A stretch of DNA of 64,000 bases from positions 63,841,958 through 63,905,957 of the forward strand of contig CM060198.1 in assembly GCA_030549335.1 (NCBI GenBank). The letters run 5' to 3'. Position numbers and translations under genes: made by a program. The DNA comes from Pontederia crassipes. Lineage: Eukaryota; Streptophyta; Magnoliopsida; Commelinales; Pontederiaceae. Of the stretch, positions 11,305 to 22,681 are shown one piece after another (within the stretch, counting starts at the first letter, position 1; every line of letters starts with the position of its first letter). The notes under the pieces were generated by a model that was not told the DNA's origin, did not search any database, and saw only the letters and a program-made list of their open reading frames with translations.

Positions 11305-11947
11305 CAGGATGGAGGACTTAGAAGATGGCGGAGTGGCGACGACAAATATGGCGGAGAATAGTAAAAAAGTAAAAATGAAAAGGCCGAGGATAGGGATTTA
11401 AGGTTAAACTACGGTGAAGCCAATTGGACACTTTATCTCGTTCACTCGGTTGTGTTTGTACGGTGTCGCTAAATATCAATATTAATTTTTAACATTTCAT
11501 TTTTCTAATTATACTATTGAGAAAATCATATGATTTCTAATTCCATATGATTTGAAGAGATAATTATGATACGGTATATGTTAAGCATATACAATTTGTA
11601 TATTGAAATATGTGTATATATGTGTGTAGTGTAGTGTAGGCATATCTAAATTAAATCAATTATATTATACATATATATATTATTTATATTAACAAATCTA
11701 TATATAAGTTTGCATTACTTAATTATATTAATATGTATATACACGCATATATGTATATGTTTGTGCATATATATATATATATATATACTATAATTAAATT
11801 AACATTCATTCTTTAATTCTATATATGTATAATTTTGTTCTAATTTAACTACTAAGAAAAATTATATCACATAATTTCATGCTAATAATTGTATGATTTA
11901 ACAAATGGATTCATAGATATGTGATACAAATTTATGTAATATGATCA
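11305..11947. other. tail of the interrupted GC-rich repeat, then AT-rich DNA
   Basis: 11305-11420 continues the block interrupted at 7107. From about 11480 the sequence is AT-rich with TA microsatellites (for example 11766-11788) and no gene. Confidence 0.5.
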
Positions 11948-11957
11948 AAATATAAAT

Positions 11958-13005
11958 GGGTAAATTTCACTAAATATTCTTCAACTTAATCGCCTTCTCA
12001 GCTCTATCATCTAACTTTATTTTATAAGCAAACTACCTTACAACTGTTGACTTATTTTACTAATTGTCAATTCGATCGAGAATAGTCAGTTTGTCCATTA
12101 TTTCACTAATGTGGCATGTTTTTTTAAATAAAAATATATAAAATGTTAAACTAATATTACAATAAAACAAATTTAACAAAAAAAAATAAGAAGAGAGGAC
12201 ATGCCCCCTCTCCCTCCGATCGCTTGTGGCCAGAGGGAGAGGGGTGGCTCCCCCGGTGCCCCCGCGCACAAGGAGGGGGAGGGGCGCCGCCCCCATCCCC
12301 CTCTCCTCTCTAGTGTTCGAGAGAAGGGGCTGCCCCCTCCCCTTCTCTTCTTCAGCGTCACAGCATAGGGGAGCAGGGTGCCCCCTCCTCAAAAGAGGGG
12401 GCACCCTCCTTGTCTCTTCTCCAGCGTCGAAGAAGAGAAGAGGAGGGGTGGCACCCCTCCCCCTTTGCGTCATGAGAGTAAAGAGGGAGAGGCATCGGCC
12501 CCTCATCCTCTCTTCTTCGGCACTTGAGAAATGAGGGGGAGGGGGTCGCGACGCAAAGGGGGAAGGGGCGCTTCCCCCTCTATGCGTGCCTCCCCCTCTC
12601 TTCTCCGCACCAGATAAGAGCCTCCTCCCCCTCCTCTATGCACGGGGACGTTTTGCTCCCTCCTCTCCAGCTGCCTAAACGTAGGACGGAGGGAGAGGGA
12701 GACGAGCCTCCTCCCCTTCCTCTATGCACGAGGATGTTGCGCTCCCTCCTCTCCAGCTATTTGAGCGTAGGCCAGAGGGAGAGGGAGAGAGGGTTGTCCC
12801 TCTTTTCTTTTTCTTATTAATGTTTGTGTTGTTATAATATTAGTTTAATATTTTTATTTTAAAATAGCACGCAACATCAATGAAATGATCAAAAGGGCAT
12901 TTAGTGAAACAAGTTAATAATTAGATAGTAGTTTGATTCAAAATAAAGTTGAAAGATAAAATTAAAAAAACAACAAAATTAGAGGGTATTTAGTAAAAGT
13001 TATCC
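11958..13005. mobile_element. Mutator-like (MULE) non-autonomous element with GC-rich core
   Basis: 1048 bp bounded by a direct repeat AAATATAAAT at 11948-11957 and 13006-13015 (9-10 bp, the size Mutator-type elements make). The ends are long imperfect inverted repeats of roughly 230 bp: left GGGTAAATTTCACTAAAT against right (reverse complement) GGATAACTTTTACTAAAT, with further paired landmarks such as caactttattttat/tcaactttattttga and aatattacaataaaaca/aatattataacaacaca. The interior, about 12195-12800, is extremely GC-rich and G/C-strand-switching. No transposase is encoded. Open frames in the core on both strands are low-complexity. Confidence 0.8.
12618..12789. repeat. 86-bp tandem duplication inside the MULE core
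   Basis: Two adjacent units (12618-12703 and 12704-12789), each running gagcctcctccccNtcctc, tatgcacgNggangtt, ccctcctctccagct, gtagg and gggagagggaga. They differ at about ten to fifteen positions by eye. Confidence 0.75.
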
Positions 13006-13079
13006 AAATATAAATAGTCACCTCATAACAATTTTGTTCCAACACTAATCACGTAAGAAAGTTACACGAATAAAATGTT

Positions 13080-13600
13080 GCTGACCGTGTGTAGTCCTTG
13101 TGACTTCTTTGAGAGGCAAACCGGGTGGAAGAGCTTCTTATTTAAACTGCAAAAACAATAAGCAGTGCGTGAAAAAATGAGCAGGAGTTACATAATAAAA
13201 ATCGTGTATCCCGCTAGGCGCTTGTCGTCCCACACGAGCTCGCCGGCGATATGACCGTTGGCAATGCCTGACGAGTTGAATCTATCCGTTGTGACTTATA
13301 ACTTATAGATCATCTGGTCGCATAACTTTCGTCCGATGTGTAACTAGCATCTATCCGTTCCTCCCCATGTGTTGCCATCTATTAGTGCTTTCTGAGGTCA
13401 TTGCCTCCATCAAAACATTCTTTAATTAACATTACTTTGGTATCGTAACACCAATGATGACATCGACGGCCATTGCAATGAGCTAGGTGGAGAACTTGTG
13501 GTGGTTGGCTTCCTTGATCGGATCTTTAGGCCGGCTGCTTGAGTATGTGTGTGAACTAAGCGGCCTTTTAACTTTTGTTGGAAATAGTTGATAGGTGACA
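13080..13600 (-). pseudogene. possible PGG-domain membrane-protein relic
   Basis: On the minus strand about 13195-13285 reads NSSGIANGHIAGELVWDDKR followed by LAGYTIFIM. This parallels the intact protein at 20.7-21.5 kb, residues about 138-165 (PPQNVTGHAAGEPVLATKRPGLYIGYIIV): GH-AGE-V---KR--GY is shared. The remaining 500 bp is gene-like in composition but I could not align TM1 with its PPGG motif or the later membrane segments with confidence, and frames are interrupted. If real, it is a decayed paralogue in the same orientation 8 kb from the intact gene. Confidence 0.4.
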
Positions 13601-14500
13601 CAAAAAAGAAAACCAAAATTTTAAGGCATAATTAATGTTGTTAAACTATCAAGTCAATCACTTAAATTCATAAATTGAGTTAAATAAGTAAAATGAATCA
13701 AATTCATAAAAAATCCTAAATAACCTAAACTCTTATATTTTACATAAATATTAATTTAAAATTTTCGTAGAATTTTATAAACTATTATAGAGTCTATACG
13801 AGTTATGATTTTATATGATTACACATGATTATTTATTTTGAACAATAAAAAGTTTGTAAAATTTTAGATATTTTATTTGATTAATATATCTATGATTGAA
13901 GGTGAAATTAATATCAAAATTAGAAATTTTAGTGCAATCATTTTATTTATTTTATAATTTTTCTATCTTAATAAACTTAATCAAATATAGTGTAAAAGGT
14001 TAGTTAGCATTTCTTAATGTAAATTATAGTGCTTATTTTGCTTACTTTCATATTTATTTAATATTAGTAAAATATATTAGTTATTTGTGATTTATGGATC
14101 ATAGATATGCATTTGTAAGTTCATAATAATTATTTAAATAATTAAACTTATTTGATACATAAACTTTACGAACTTACAATTTTATTTTATGATATGAATT
14201 TATCGGACAAAAAATGAGTTACTTAAATTCTCAAAATTAACAACATTAGGTATAATAAATCATTATTTTTAAATAATTATTTATTTTCACACAAAATTTG
14301 TTATCAAAATTATGACAATAATATTCTCAAAATACAATAAAATCATTAAATTAGTCCATTAATAATCATTTAAAAAACTCAATAGCTTATTCCAATTATT
14401 TTTAATAACTTAACGTGAGACTTATTAAATGGAAAAAAATTAGAATCTACCTTTTCTCCGTAAAATAAGTTGTGAAAAGACAATAGAGTAATTTTATAAG
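13600..14500. other. AT-rich stretch, nothing recognised
   Basis: Very A/T-rich with no open frame of note, no microsatellite and no element termini that I could pair. Confidence 0.6.
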
Positions 14501-17272
14501 TTAATTATAATTCTGGATGAATTAAAGATAATCAAAAGGGGATTTGAGAAGGAATAAGCATATAATTAGAAGAAGGAATATGAATAGAAGGAAAAAGTAC
14601 TCCTACTTGGAGAAGGAATTAGAAGTTAAGTAAAATTAAAAGTATGATTAGAAAAGAAAAATAAAAAGAAAGAAGGATTAAATCCTATTGGAAGTAGAAA
14701 TCATAATTAGATTGAGATTGGATATTTTAATTTGATTTGAGGTCCGAAAGAATATTTAATGGATATAGGACTCCCAAATAGAATAGGATTGAAAGTCCTA
14801 TGGCTTAAAAATATTTCAGCCATTAAAGTAATATTTATTATTAATTTAATCCGAAAATTAGATGATAAATTATTATGGAATTAAATAATTTCGAAAATTA
14901 GAGAAAATGAAGAAATGAAAAGATAAAATAAAGATATAGTTTGGTTAACATAAGTTATTGATAAAAGATAGAGATACAATTTGATTGAGAGAAGTTATGG
15001 AGGAGATAAAAAGAAAATTGAGTAGAGATGAATTTTTTATAAATATGGTTATGCAATAATTAGTAAAATTCGAATTTAATTAAATATGAATATTTAAGAG
15101 ATGATAACTAATGATGGATGGTCATGATTGATGGAGAAATAGTCCAAGGTCCAATATGAGTTAAAAAAACTCTAGTTGAGAGCTATAAATAGGACCTAAA
15201 AGGTGGTTAAAAAGTATGATTTGCCTTCACAAAAATTTTGTACAAGAGTTCATCTTTCTCCTTCGTTTTCTCACAAATCGAGGCACCTGAGAACGCGTGT
15301 GATATACCGTTTTGAAGCCTCGACAGAGGAGAACAGGATTCAAGTGGTAGCCGAAGATTTTTGAACGTCAATAGGGAGGATTCATCGGTCAAATTCGTGA
15401 CGTACGTGCTGTCCATGGATAATAGGAATATAGTTGGTTTTTCAACCAACTTAAGGTACGTAGGGGGATCCCATGGCATCAGTTTTCCGCGACATGGACC
15501 CTCGGGACCTTTACCTAAATATTGACTATTGGATGAAAGAATTATGAATTGAATTGCATTAGTAATCGCATAGAAAATAGGGTCAAAAGTTATGCTGAAA
15601 AGATGAGTTCTCGACGGTGGCAGAACCCCAACCCGGCTCGGATTCCTTGGAATCCGGGTGATGATCGAATTGACCCAGATCGAATTCGTAAGAACTCGGC
15701 TCGGATTGTAAGATGCGCGGCCCGGGTTATGTAACCCGAGTGCGACGCAAAAAGTTATTAAGAATCCGAATTGGGTTTCGACTTGCTCGGCCCGGGTTTC
15801 GTGATGAAGTTGATATCAGGTTAAGGAATAAAAGTGACTCGGTCAGAGTTACGTTAGACTCGACCCGAATTGGACATAGAATTAGTTTGCAAAATCGGAG
15901 GCCGATCCGGGCCGAGTTGTTTTCCACCCGGCCCGGGTTTGATGATTTAATTGGTGTGTGTATGAGAATTGGATGATTCGGCCCGAGTTTCACACCATCT
16001 GGCTCGAGCTCTATCGAACGAATTTGAAAATAGGTGTAGAGATCGATCGAATCAGCCCAGGTTTTACCTCACCCGGTCCGGGTTCTATAGAAAGATGAGT
16101 ATGTTTAATTATTAGGGGAACTGGCCCGGGTTCTATCCCACCCGACCCGAGTTCTAAAGTTCGGAAAGAGCATTTTTAAGTTATTAAAGTATGTTTGATT
16201 GTGATGATTGTGCTATTGTTTATACCTGATCATATTATTATGATATTGATCCTATGACTATGATGTATTGATTGATGCCTTGTGCATCTAAGATTGAGAA
16301 GTAAGTTTAATTGAAAGTAAAGATAAACGTCATAAGTTAATCAAGATAAAAGATGAAAGTACCTAAAATCGGAAGAGCTCAAAGAAGCATTTATGGTTGA
16401 AGCAATTCTCGTGGTTGAAGTATTGAATAGTCTTTATGGTTGAAGTAACTCTCGTGGTTGAAGTATTGAACAACTTTTATGGTTAAAGCAGCCTTTGTGG
16501 TTGAAGCAGCCATTGTGGTTGAAGTATTGAGCAGTCTTTATTGTTGAAATATAAGAAAGATTAACTGATTGTTAAAGTTAAAGATAATTGCAACATTGAT
16601 GATTGAAGAATAAGAATGAATGATTGATTGATATTGAATTGTTAATGTTAATTGAATTGAAATTGTAACTTTTTTGGTTGAAGTATAAAGAGATAATTGA
16701 TAGAAAAGAATAATTGAATTGCAGCCTTGGTGGTTGATATATGATAAAAGATTATTAAATTACAGTCTCTATAGTTGAAGTAAAGTAAAGTAAAATAAAG
16801 ATTGAATGATTATTAAGATAAATGATTGCAACACATATGATTGACGATATTGATAATGGAATTGTTATTGTCAATCGTTATGGTTGACGATAAGGGATAA
16901 TAGGATTATTGATTCCAGCCAATTGATCCTTATGGCTGATGCATATTGATAATTAAGATTGTATTGATAGGATAATATTGATATTGTTTATCATTAAGCA
17001 TATGATTATTATTATTGACATTGTTCTTATTATTTATTATTATAGGTGACCTTACGTATTGAGTTTATCTCACTTGACTTTGCCCTTATACTTGGATCCG
17101 TACAGATGACGATAATGAGGATGGTGAGACGATTTGTGACTCCTTTGACGGATAATATGTACATAAATATAAGGTCAATTATTGTATAGACGTGGATCCT
17201 AACCCACAAGTTATTAGATGTTCTATAGATGACTTCCGCATATTATTTAAATTATTGTAAATTAATTCTTCC
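14500..17272 (+). repeat. long LTR-like block with CCCGGGTT motif array
   Basis: Organised like the block at 17273-19617. A TATAAATA box at 15184-15191 is followed by a gene-like leader (15230-15500), a block rich in CCCGGGTT/AACCCGG words (about 15605-16150), a repetitive tggttgaag/gatgatt part (16380-17040), and a terminal region with ttgagtttatctca near 17058 and gacgataatgaggatgg near 17107. It appears to be an older member of the same LTR superfamily, abutted or cut by the next block. Left limit and target duplication were not found. Confidence 0.45.
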
Positions 17273-19617
17273 TATAACGCCCGGTTCATTTAAAGAAAAT
17301 AAAAAGAGATAAACTTGAAATAGAAAAAGGAAAAGAAGAGAATGGTAAGGATTAAAACAAATAGGAAGATAAAATCAAATAGAGGAAAAGATAAATAGGA
17401 AACAAAGTTTTAAAATCTGAGAGGATTAAATCAAATCTTGAAGTCTCAAAGATTCTCAAATTCCTTCCCTATAAATAAGAGGTCAAATCAAATAAATCAG
17501 TCCCTTTTATTTTTTCTACAAGCCGGCCCTAGTTTTCTCTCCCTCTCGTGCACCTTTTTCGTTCCTTTCTCGTCCCTGATTTGTCGCCGCCAAGAGGGGA
17601 CTCGCCGGAGGAAGGAGACGTCGTCGAAGCATGCTTGAATTGAGAGGTGCGGGCAGAGAAAGAAGAGGAAGAGGAGGAGAAAGAAGAAGACTACATGATT
17701 AGTTTCTGGACAGAAACTAACAAGGTATGAAACTAGGGTAGATTCTTTCTAGAATCATGATTTTAGACTTGAAGCATGTTCTAGTTAATCCCTAGTTATA
17801 GTATGATGTCGTATGATGATGTTTGATGCCGGCCATCGCCGAAAAAGATGATCGAAACACGCACTGCGCGCTCGCACAAATTCGGCGTAAGAAGAACCCG
17901 GCCCGGATTTACTGGAACCCGGCCCGGGCAGGTCCTTCTCCGGACCGAGTTCGTAAGAACTCGGCCCGGATCTGCCATCGTTGCGCTCTTCGAGCTCTGT
18001 AAATCGGACGAACCCGACCCGGGTTGAAGGCGACCCGGACCGAGTTCCTTGCACGACGAGCAGTCGAGCAAAATGACGATTTTGAGAAGAAGATGACTCG
18101 ACTCGGTCCGAGTGCGACCCGAACCCGACCCGGGCTGTTCTTTGATTTTACCGAGAATGACCCTATATAACCCGACCCAAGTTTCTGCCTACTCGGCCCG
18201 GGTCCCGACATTGATTAGATTAATTTTATGATGTTCAAATTCCTGATTTATATACTTAATCTTGATCTAAGTCATGATGACGATCATGTTATTTATGCCT
18301 TTATTAATAATGATGTCCAACATGATTCATGACATTATGATCTTATTATGATGACTTAAAAATTAGATCCAATCATATCGATGGTGACACCGATTCATAT
18401 CCATCAAGCTGATCTATTTATGATGATGATCATATTTATGCACATCTGATTTCTCTCCATAATCCTATCTTGTAGCTCTGATTATGTCTTATATAATGAT
18501 GATGATGATTAGGACCTTTGATCATTATGATTTATTAATCCTTTCCTATGGTGACCAACTCTTGATCATGATCCTTATGTCCTAATAAAGATAAATTAAA
18601 AGCTGCAAGATAAAAGATGAAAAATGTTAAATGGAGAGCTCTTTTATGATGGACTGGTGATGACCAGTTATGGGCTGTCCTCGGACAGTTATGGGCTGAC
18701 TACGGTCAGTTATAGGTTGGCTCTGCCAGTTATGATGATGATGATGGATGGGTTGAGGCAGGTCTCCCTGTGGGTTGAAATATACCTCACTATAAGTCAA
18801 AGATGAATAATAAGATGATGAAGAAGATGAAACATATTAATAATAAAATCCCTTCATGATGATTAGTGGCTCTTGCCACGGCTTTACATGATCTCTTGAT
18901 CTATTATTAATATGAACTAAAGAAGATGATTCACTTCATGATTATCTATGCTCATACGATGATTTCTTCTGATTCATTATATGATGATGACCTCATAATC
19001 ATGATGATCGACTTTTGTCTCCTCTACGATGATTTATTTTGATCTATCATGATCTTTAATCTTATGATCTTAAGAAGATGACAATCTATCAACTTCCTAT
19101 CCATATGCTAAGTTTTAGGAACTCTGTTATACATATGATGACGATGATGTTTATTTTCTATATGATGATGATGATGCCCTTATGATTCTTGTCTGGTATC
19201 ATGATATTATGATTATTTCTACCTTACTTCCATACTGAGTTACAAAACTCATAGGGAGGTTTTTCCTCTGCATGTTTTTAAACGTAGGCCAAGGTCTCAA
19301 TGATGATGGTGGCCAACTGTGACAGATCGAGCTCGTAGGTGGCTGCACATGGTTATCGAGTCTTTTTTCCTTTTCTTTTATTACTTGATGTATTAGTTTT
19401 CCTTTTGACTCTTATGAAGTCAGTTATCAGTCTTCTGCATTTCATGATATTATTCTCTTTATTTTTAATGATGATTTTAATTATTCCGCATTTATCGATA
19501 TTAAGTTGACCAGTTAAAGTTTTATTTTTTGTCAACATGATATACACATAAGGATGACTCGTAGCGTCTCCGAACCGTATTTTGTCACGTGACGAAATGC
19601 GATTTGGGGGCATTAAA
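17273..19617 (+). repeat. solo LTR, long TGTAACGCCC-type family
   Basis: About 2.35 kb. The left end resembles TGTAACGCCCGG and the right end resembles GGGCATTACA, both slightly decayed. Flanks CTTCC (17268-17272) and CTTCG (19618-19622) agree at four of five bases. Internal order: TATAAATA at 17470-17477, C/T-rich leader, CCCGGGTT/AACCCGG array at 17885-18210, long gatgatgat-rich part, then tactgagttacaaaactcat near 19231. The last ~700 bp matches, on the opposite strand, the LTR at 63278-64000. No internal region or partner LTR adjoins it. Confidence 0.6.
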
Positions 19618-19818
19618 CTTCGCCGAGATAATCTGCTCAAAAGAAAAAAAAATCGAAACGTTAGACACTTAACTTTGACATTTGATGTAGATACTGTTTA
19701 ACATTTCACTTGCGGTAACAATTACCAAATTAATTTTGTTTTGGTACTTTAGCCTCGAATACTATTTTATGGAAGATACTAAGTTTGATGTGACAGAATA
19801 AGAATAAGATCACATGGA

Positions 19819-20017
19819 CAGGGGCGGATCTGGGTGGGTTATATATTTTTTTAAATATATTTAGTATGTAAATTGACATATTACCTTATTTGATGTAGTG
19901 GTTGTCTTTATTAATTTCTCTTCTGAAGGTCTAATGTTCAACTCTGACCCTTTATATTTATGTAACTTTTTTCTCTTTATTTTAACCCCTCTTATAATTC
20001 CACTCTGTTCCGCCCCG
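19819..20017. mobile_element. hAT-type MITE with SINE-like interior
   Basis: 199 bp with an 8-bp target duplication CACATGGA at 19811-19818 and 20018-20025. Termini are CAGGGGCGGATCTGGG and, at the right, CTGTTCCGCCCCG, a short imperfect inverted repeat (CGGGGCGGA). The interior contains words resembling pol III boxes: gatgtagtggttgtct (A-box-like) and ggtctaatgttcaactctg (B-box-like). An 8-bp duplication and this end sequence fit hAT-derived MITEs common in plants. Confidence 0.7.
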
Positions 20018-20139
20018 CACATGGAGAATATTATTTGTGAGTAAAAAATAAAGATATACTTGAATAGAAAAGATGTGTTTATTTTTTAAAGTATTAATGA
20101 TCATTACGTAAATACATTATACTTGCAAGTTACAACGTG

Positions 20140-20141
<2 letters not shown>

Positions 20142-20183
<42 letters not shown>
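20142..20183. repeat. (AT)n microsatellite
   Basis: About 21 AT dinucleotides, about 490 bp downstream of the PGG gene's stop codon. Confidence 0.95.
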
Positions 20184-20186
<3 letters not shown>

Positions 20187-20429
20187 GATGCAATCATAAT
20201 ATGTGATTATATGGTGCAATTCCATAATTCTGCGTCATCAGATAAAAATAATTTTGATTTGATTGTTTAAAACATAAATAATTTGGACCATTAAATTAAT
20301 AAAAAATTGAAATTGCATAGTGTAATCATCTTATTGGCATAAAATTGTTCACGACAAGTTGGTAGAGTTGTGGTAATCTTGAAAACAATTCGATGGAACT
20401 TTTAGGTAAAATAACATTGACCATATTCA

Positions 20430-20435
20430 TTTATT
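20430..20435 (-). terminator. candidate polyadenylation signal of the PGG gene
   Basis: AATAAA on the minus strand about 240 nt after the stop codon. Plant signals are loose, so this is only a candidate. Confidence 0.3.
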
Positions 20436-20672
20436 TAAACCAAAATGAACATCATTCCTAAAAAGTTTTAGTACGATGAAACATGGCTAAATTGAAAATA
20501 AAAACAATCGAACCTCACCACTCTATACTAGCTAGGATACAACCAAATTAAGCTGAACGAAAAAAAAAAAGAAGAAGAAGAAAGATACTGACGCTAAGGA
20601 AAATCTGACATAAAACGGAAACATACAGGGAGTGAGATATACAGAACGCTGGCTGATAACATTCATGAAACT

Positions 20673-21542
20673 TTAATTTCCCGGAGTTGTTTGCTGGTGA
20701 ACAGCTAGTTCAGTTCCCGCCCTGAGTCGGAGAAATATATCTATCGATGGAGAACGGGACCCACTTCTTCCTGCCCTCTGAGTAATAACATTAAAATCTG
20801 TCCCGAACGTCTCCACCGACAATACGAGGATGGCGGCCCCCGACAAAAGACCGAAGAACAGATAAATATAAATATCCATGGACCGGTCGTTCGTGGTCAT
20901 CCCGAGGAAGTAAGAAACCCATACCAACAAAATATTGATGAATGCGACGGTCTTTAGCGCACGCAGTGTGGTAATTGAGCGAGAGGTCCTCCCACTCAAG
21001 AGATAGAAGATAAGCAACAAAGAGTAGAGCAGCGCAATGGTGGTAACTATAATGTAACCGATGTATAGCCCTGGGCGCTTAGTGGCCAGCACGGGCTCGC
21101 CGGCAGCGTGACCCGTGACGTTCTGGGGCGGATCAATGCGGGACGCGGAGAGGATGAAGGTGGATAGGTTGGAGCTTAAAATGGAGGAGAGAGGAGGAGA
21201 GATGCTTATGTTTAAGTTGGCTCCATTTGCCGCAATGACGCTGTTGTTGCTGCTGCTGGCAGCAGACGGCAGCAGATAGGAATTAGAAGAATCCTGCAAG
21301 TCATTCGACCAGAAACCGCCGGGAGGATTGAGCCCGGCTTGGAACATCATGGATGCGAACAGTGTTGCGACCACCATTATCCATCCTCGCATCTGCTCCA
21401 CGTCTCTTGTAACGCCTCCTGCGCCTCCTCCTCCTCCTCCCGCCTGGGTGTTGTCGTTATCCATGCCTGCTGCAGAGGTTTGGGTAGTAGGAGGGTTATC
21501 AGCAGGAGGTTCTGAACATAAGCCGTCGAGATTATCGCTCAT
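20673..21542 (-). CDS. PGG-domain membrane protein without ankyrin repeats
   Basis: A 289-residue, single-exon protein. Residues 1-50 are polar and low-complexity, with a run of Gly at 35-40. The PGG domain follows: RGWIMVVATLFASMMFQAGL (52-71), then NPPGGFW (72-78). Four hydrophobic segments at about 53-70, 159-183, 197-214 and 223-243 indicate a four-pass membrane protein, with a Ser/Asn-rich loop (about 82-145) holding several N-x-S/T sites. PGG domains are usually the C-terminal part of ankyrin-repeat proteins of the ITN1/ACD6 type, linked to salt and defence signalling. No ankyrin repeat is present here or in the flanks, so function is unknown. I chose the ATG at 21540-21542 (MSDNLDG). 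The same frame is open to 21767 (364 aa), but that extension looks like leader sequence. No stop or frameshift interrupts the frame. Confidence 0.8.
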   Translation of the reverse strand: MSDNLDGLCSEPPADNPPTTQTSAAGMDNDNTQAGGGGGGAGGVTRDVEQMRGWIMVVATLFASMMFQAGLNPPGGFWSNDLQDSSNSYLLPSAASSSNNSVIAANGANLNISISPPLSSILSSNLSTFILSASRIDPPQNVTGHAAGEPVLATKRPGLYIGYIIVTTIALLYSLLLIFYLLSGRTSRSITTLRALKTVAFINILLVWVSYFLGMTTNDRSMDIYIYLFFGLLSGAAILVLSVETFGTDFNVITQRAGRSGSRSPSIDIFLRLRAGTELAVHQQTTPGN

Positions 21543-21896
21543 CGTCAGCTGCAAATGCACGGACTGCATGCACAATATTTTACTTGTATAATATAACTTC
21601 AAAATTTGAACGGATTGACACATTAATGTGCTTTGATTTGAATATATTGCATTGGCGAAAAAGTAAATAGCGCAAACGCATAATATTCTTTTGTCATTTT
21701 TTTTGCTCCGATATTTGGTTATATAACATAAAGTAAGATTAGTTAAAAATACCAAAACCACACACACTTTAAAACTCTGGAATAAAAATTATGTGGAGCA
21801 AAAAGTGATCATATAATATGGGCCATAATTGAATATCATCTAATGGCACATAAATGGAAGTATTTTTATAAAGATCTTGATGATGTAGAATGTTGT

Positions 21897-21905
21897 CTAT
21901 TTATA
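21897..21905 (-). promoter_or_regulatory. candidate TATA box of the PGG gene
   Basis: TATAAATAG on the minus strand, 355 bp before the chosen start codon. It would place transcription start near 21870 and give a leader of about 325 nt that contains upstream ATGs. Confidence 0.5.
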
Positions 21906-22681
21906 AACCAATAACCCATATATATGTCATGTTTTGCTCCACGTACTCTTATTCCCTTAAAACTTATATACGTGTTATCAATAAGGAAAAAATATTTAGG
22001 ATTCTTTGCCAATTTTTATAGCGATTTTCATCCACTTAAGCTTTTTTTTTTTTCAAACGGTTTCCCCAGGAAAAATACAAAAGGCAATATGTGCATCAAC
22101 ATTCTATTAACAAAAAAACCCACAATTTTAATTCTCGCGGGGAAAACCGTCTTTTATTTCTAATTTGCTCCTATTATACATATACGTTCTCTATTCTGTG
22201 TAAAATGCTCAACATTTCTGACACAAAACAATTACTTTAAATTTGTGTCACTTTGAACTATAAATTGGCCAATCAAAATATTTCCTATTAACTATAAGAA
22301 ATTTGGTTCAAATTTTAGAAACTGTATCCCCCATTTTTAAATAGAGAATCATCTTCCGTCTTATTTTATATAACATCATTTTGTTTCACTTTTAAAAATG
22401 ATACATTAAATACATGAAGATGAATTATTCATTAAAATATATTTTATAATAATTCACTCAGCGTATGAATTTATTAAAATTGAAACAATTCGATAATGAT
22501 GAATTACTTATAAGACGTATTAGTCAATTGGTATAGTTAGATAGACATCATTAAATTTCATCCTGATGCATACCCATAAAAATATCGTCGAAGCCGATGA
22601 TGAATTAGCTAGTTAACAACAATAAAAGTATTTTTCTTATTATACAAAAGGTTTTAGTATATTTTTTACCGCGAGAAAAAG
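21906..22681. other. AT-rich upstream region of the PGG gene
   Basis: No further gene. It contains A/T-rich runs and no repeat or element end that I could identify. Confidence 0.5.

Noticed and set aside
12060-12820. Overlapping open frames of 60-148 codons on both strands in the MULE core
   Set aside because: They are produced by stop-poor GC-rich, low-complexity DNA; composition is dominated by Arg, Gly, Pro and Ser and no family is recognisable.
15605-16150. Repeat array considered as a CRISPR or satellite
   Set aside because: Units are short, in both orientations and irregularly spaced, in a plant LTR; there are no constant repeats with unique spacers.
21543-21767. Upstream in-frame start of the PGG gene (364 residues)
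   Set aside because: The extra 75 residues look like translated leader sequence with no domain. Not excluded, but the MSDN start fits the family better.
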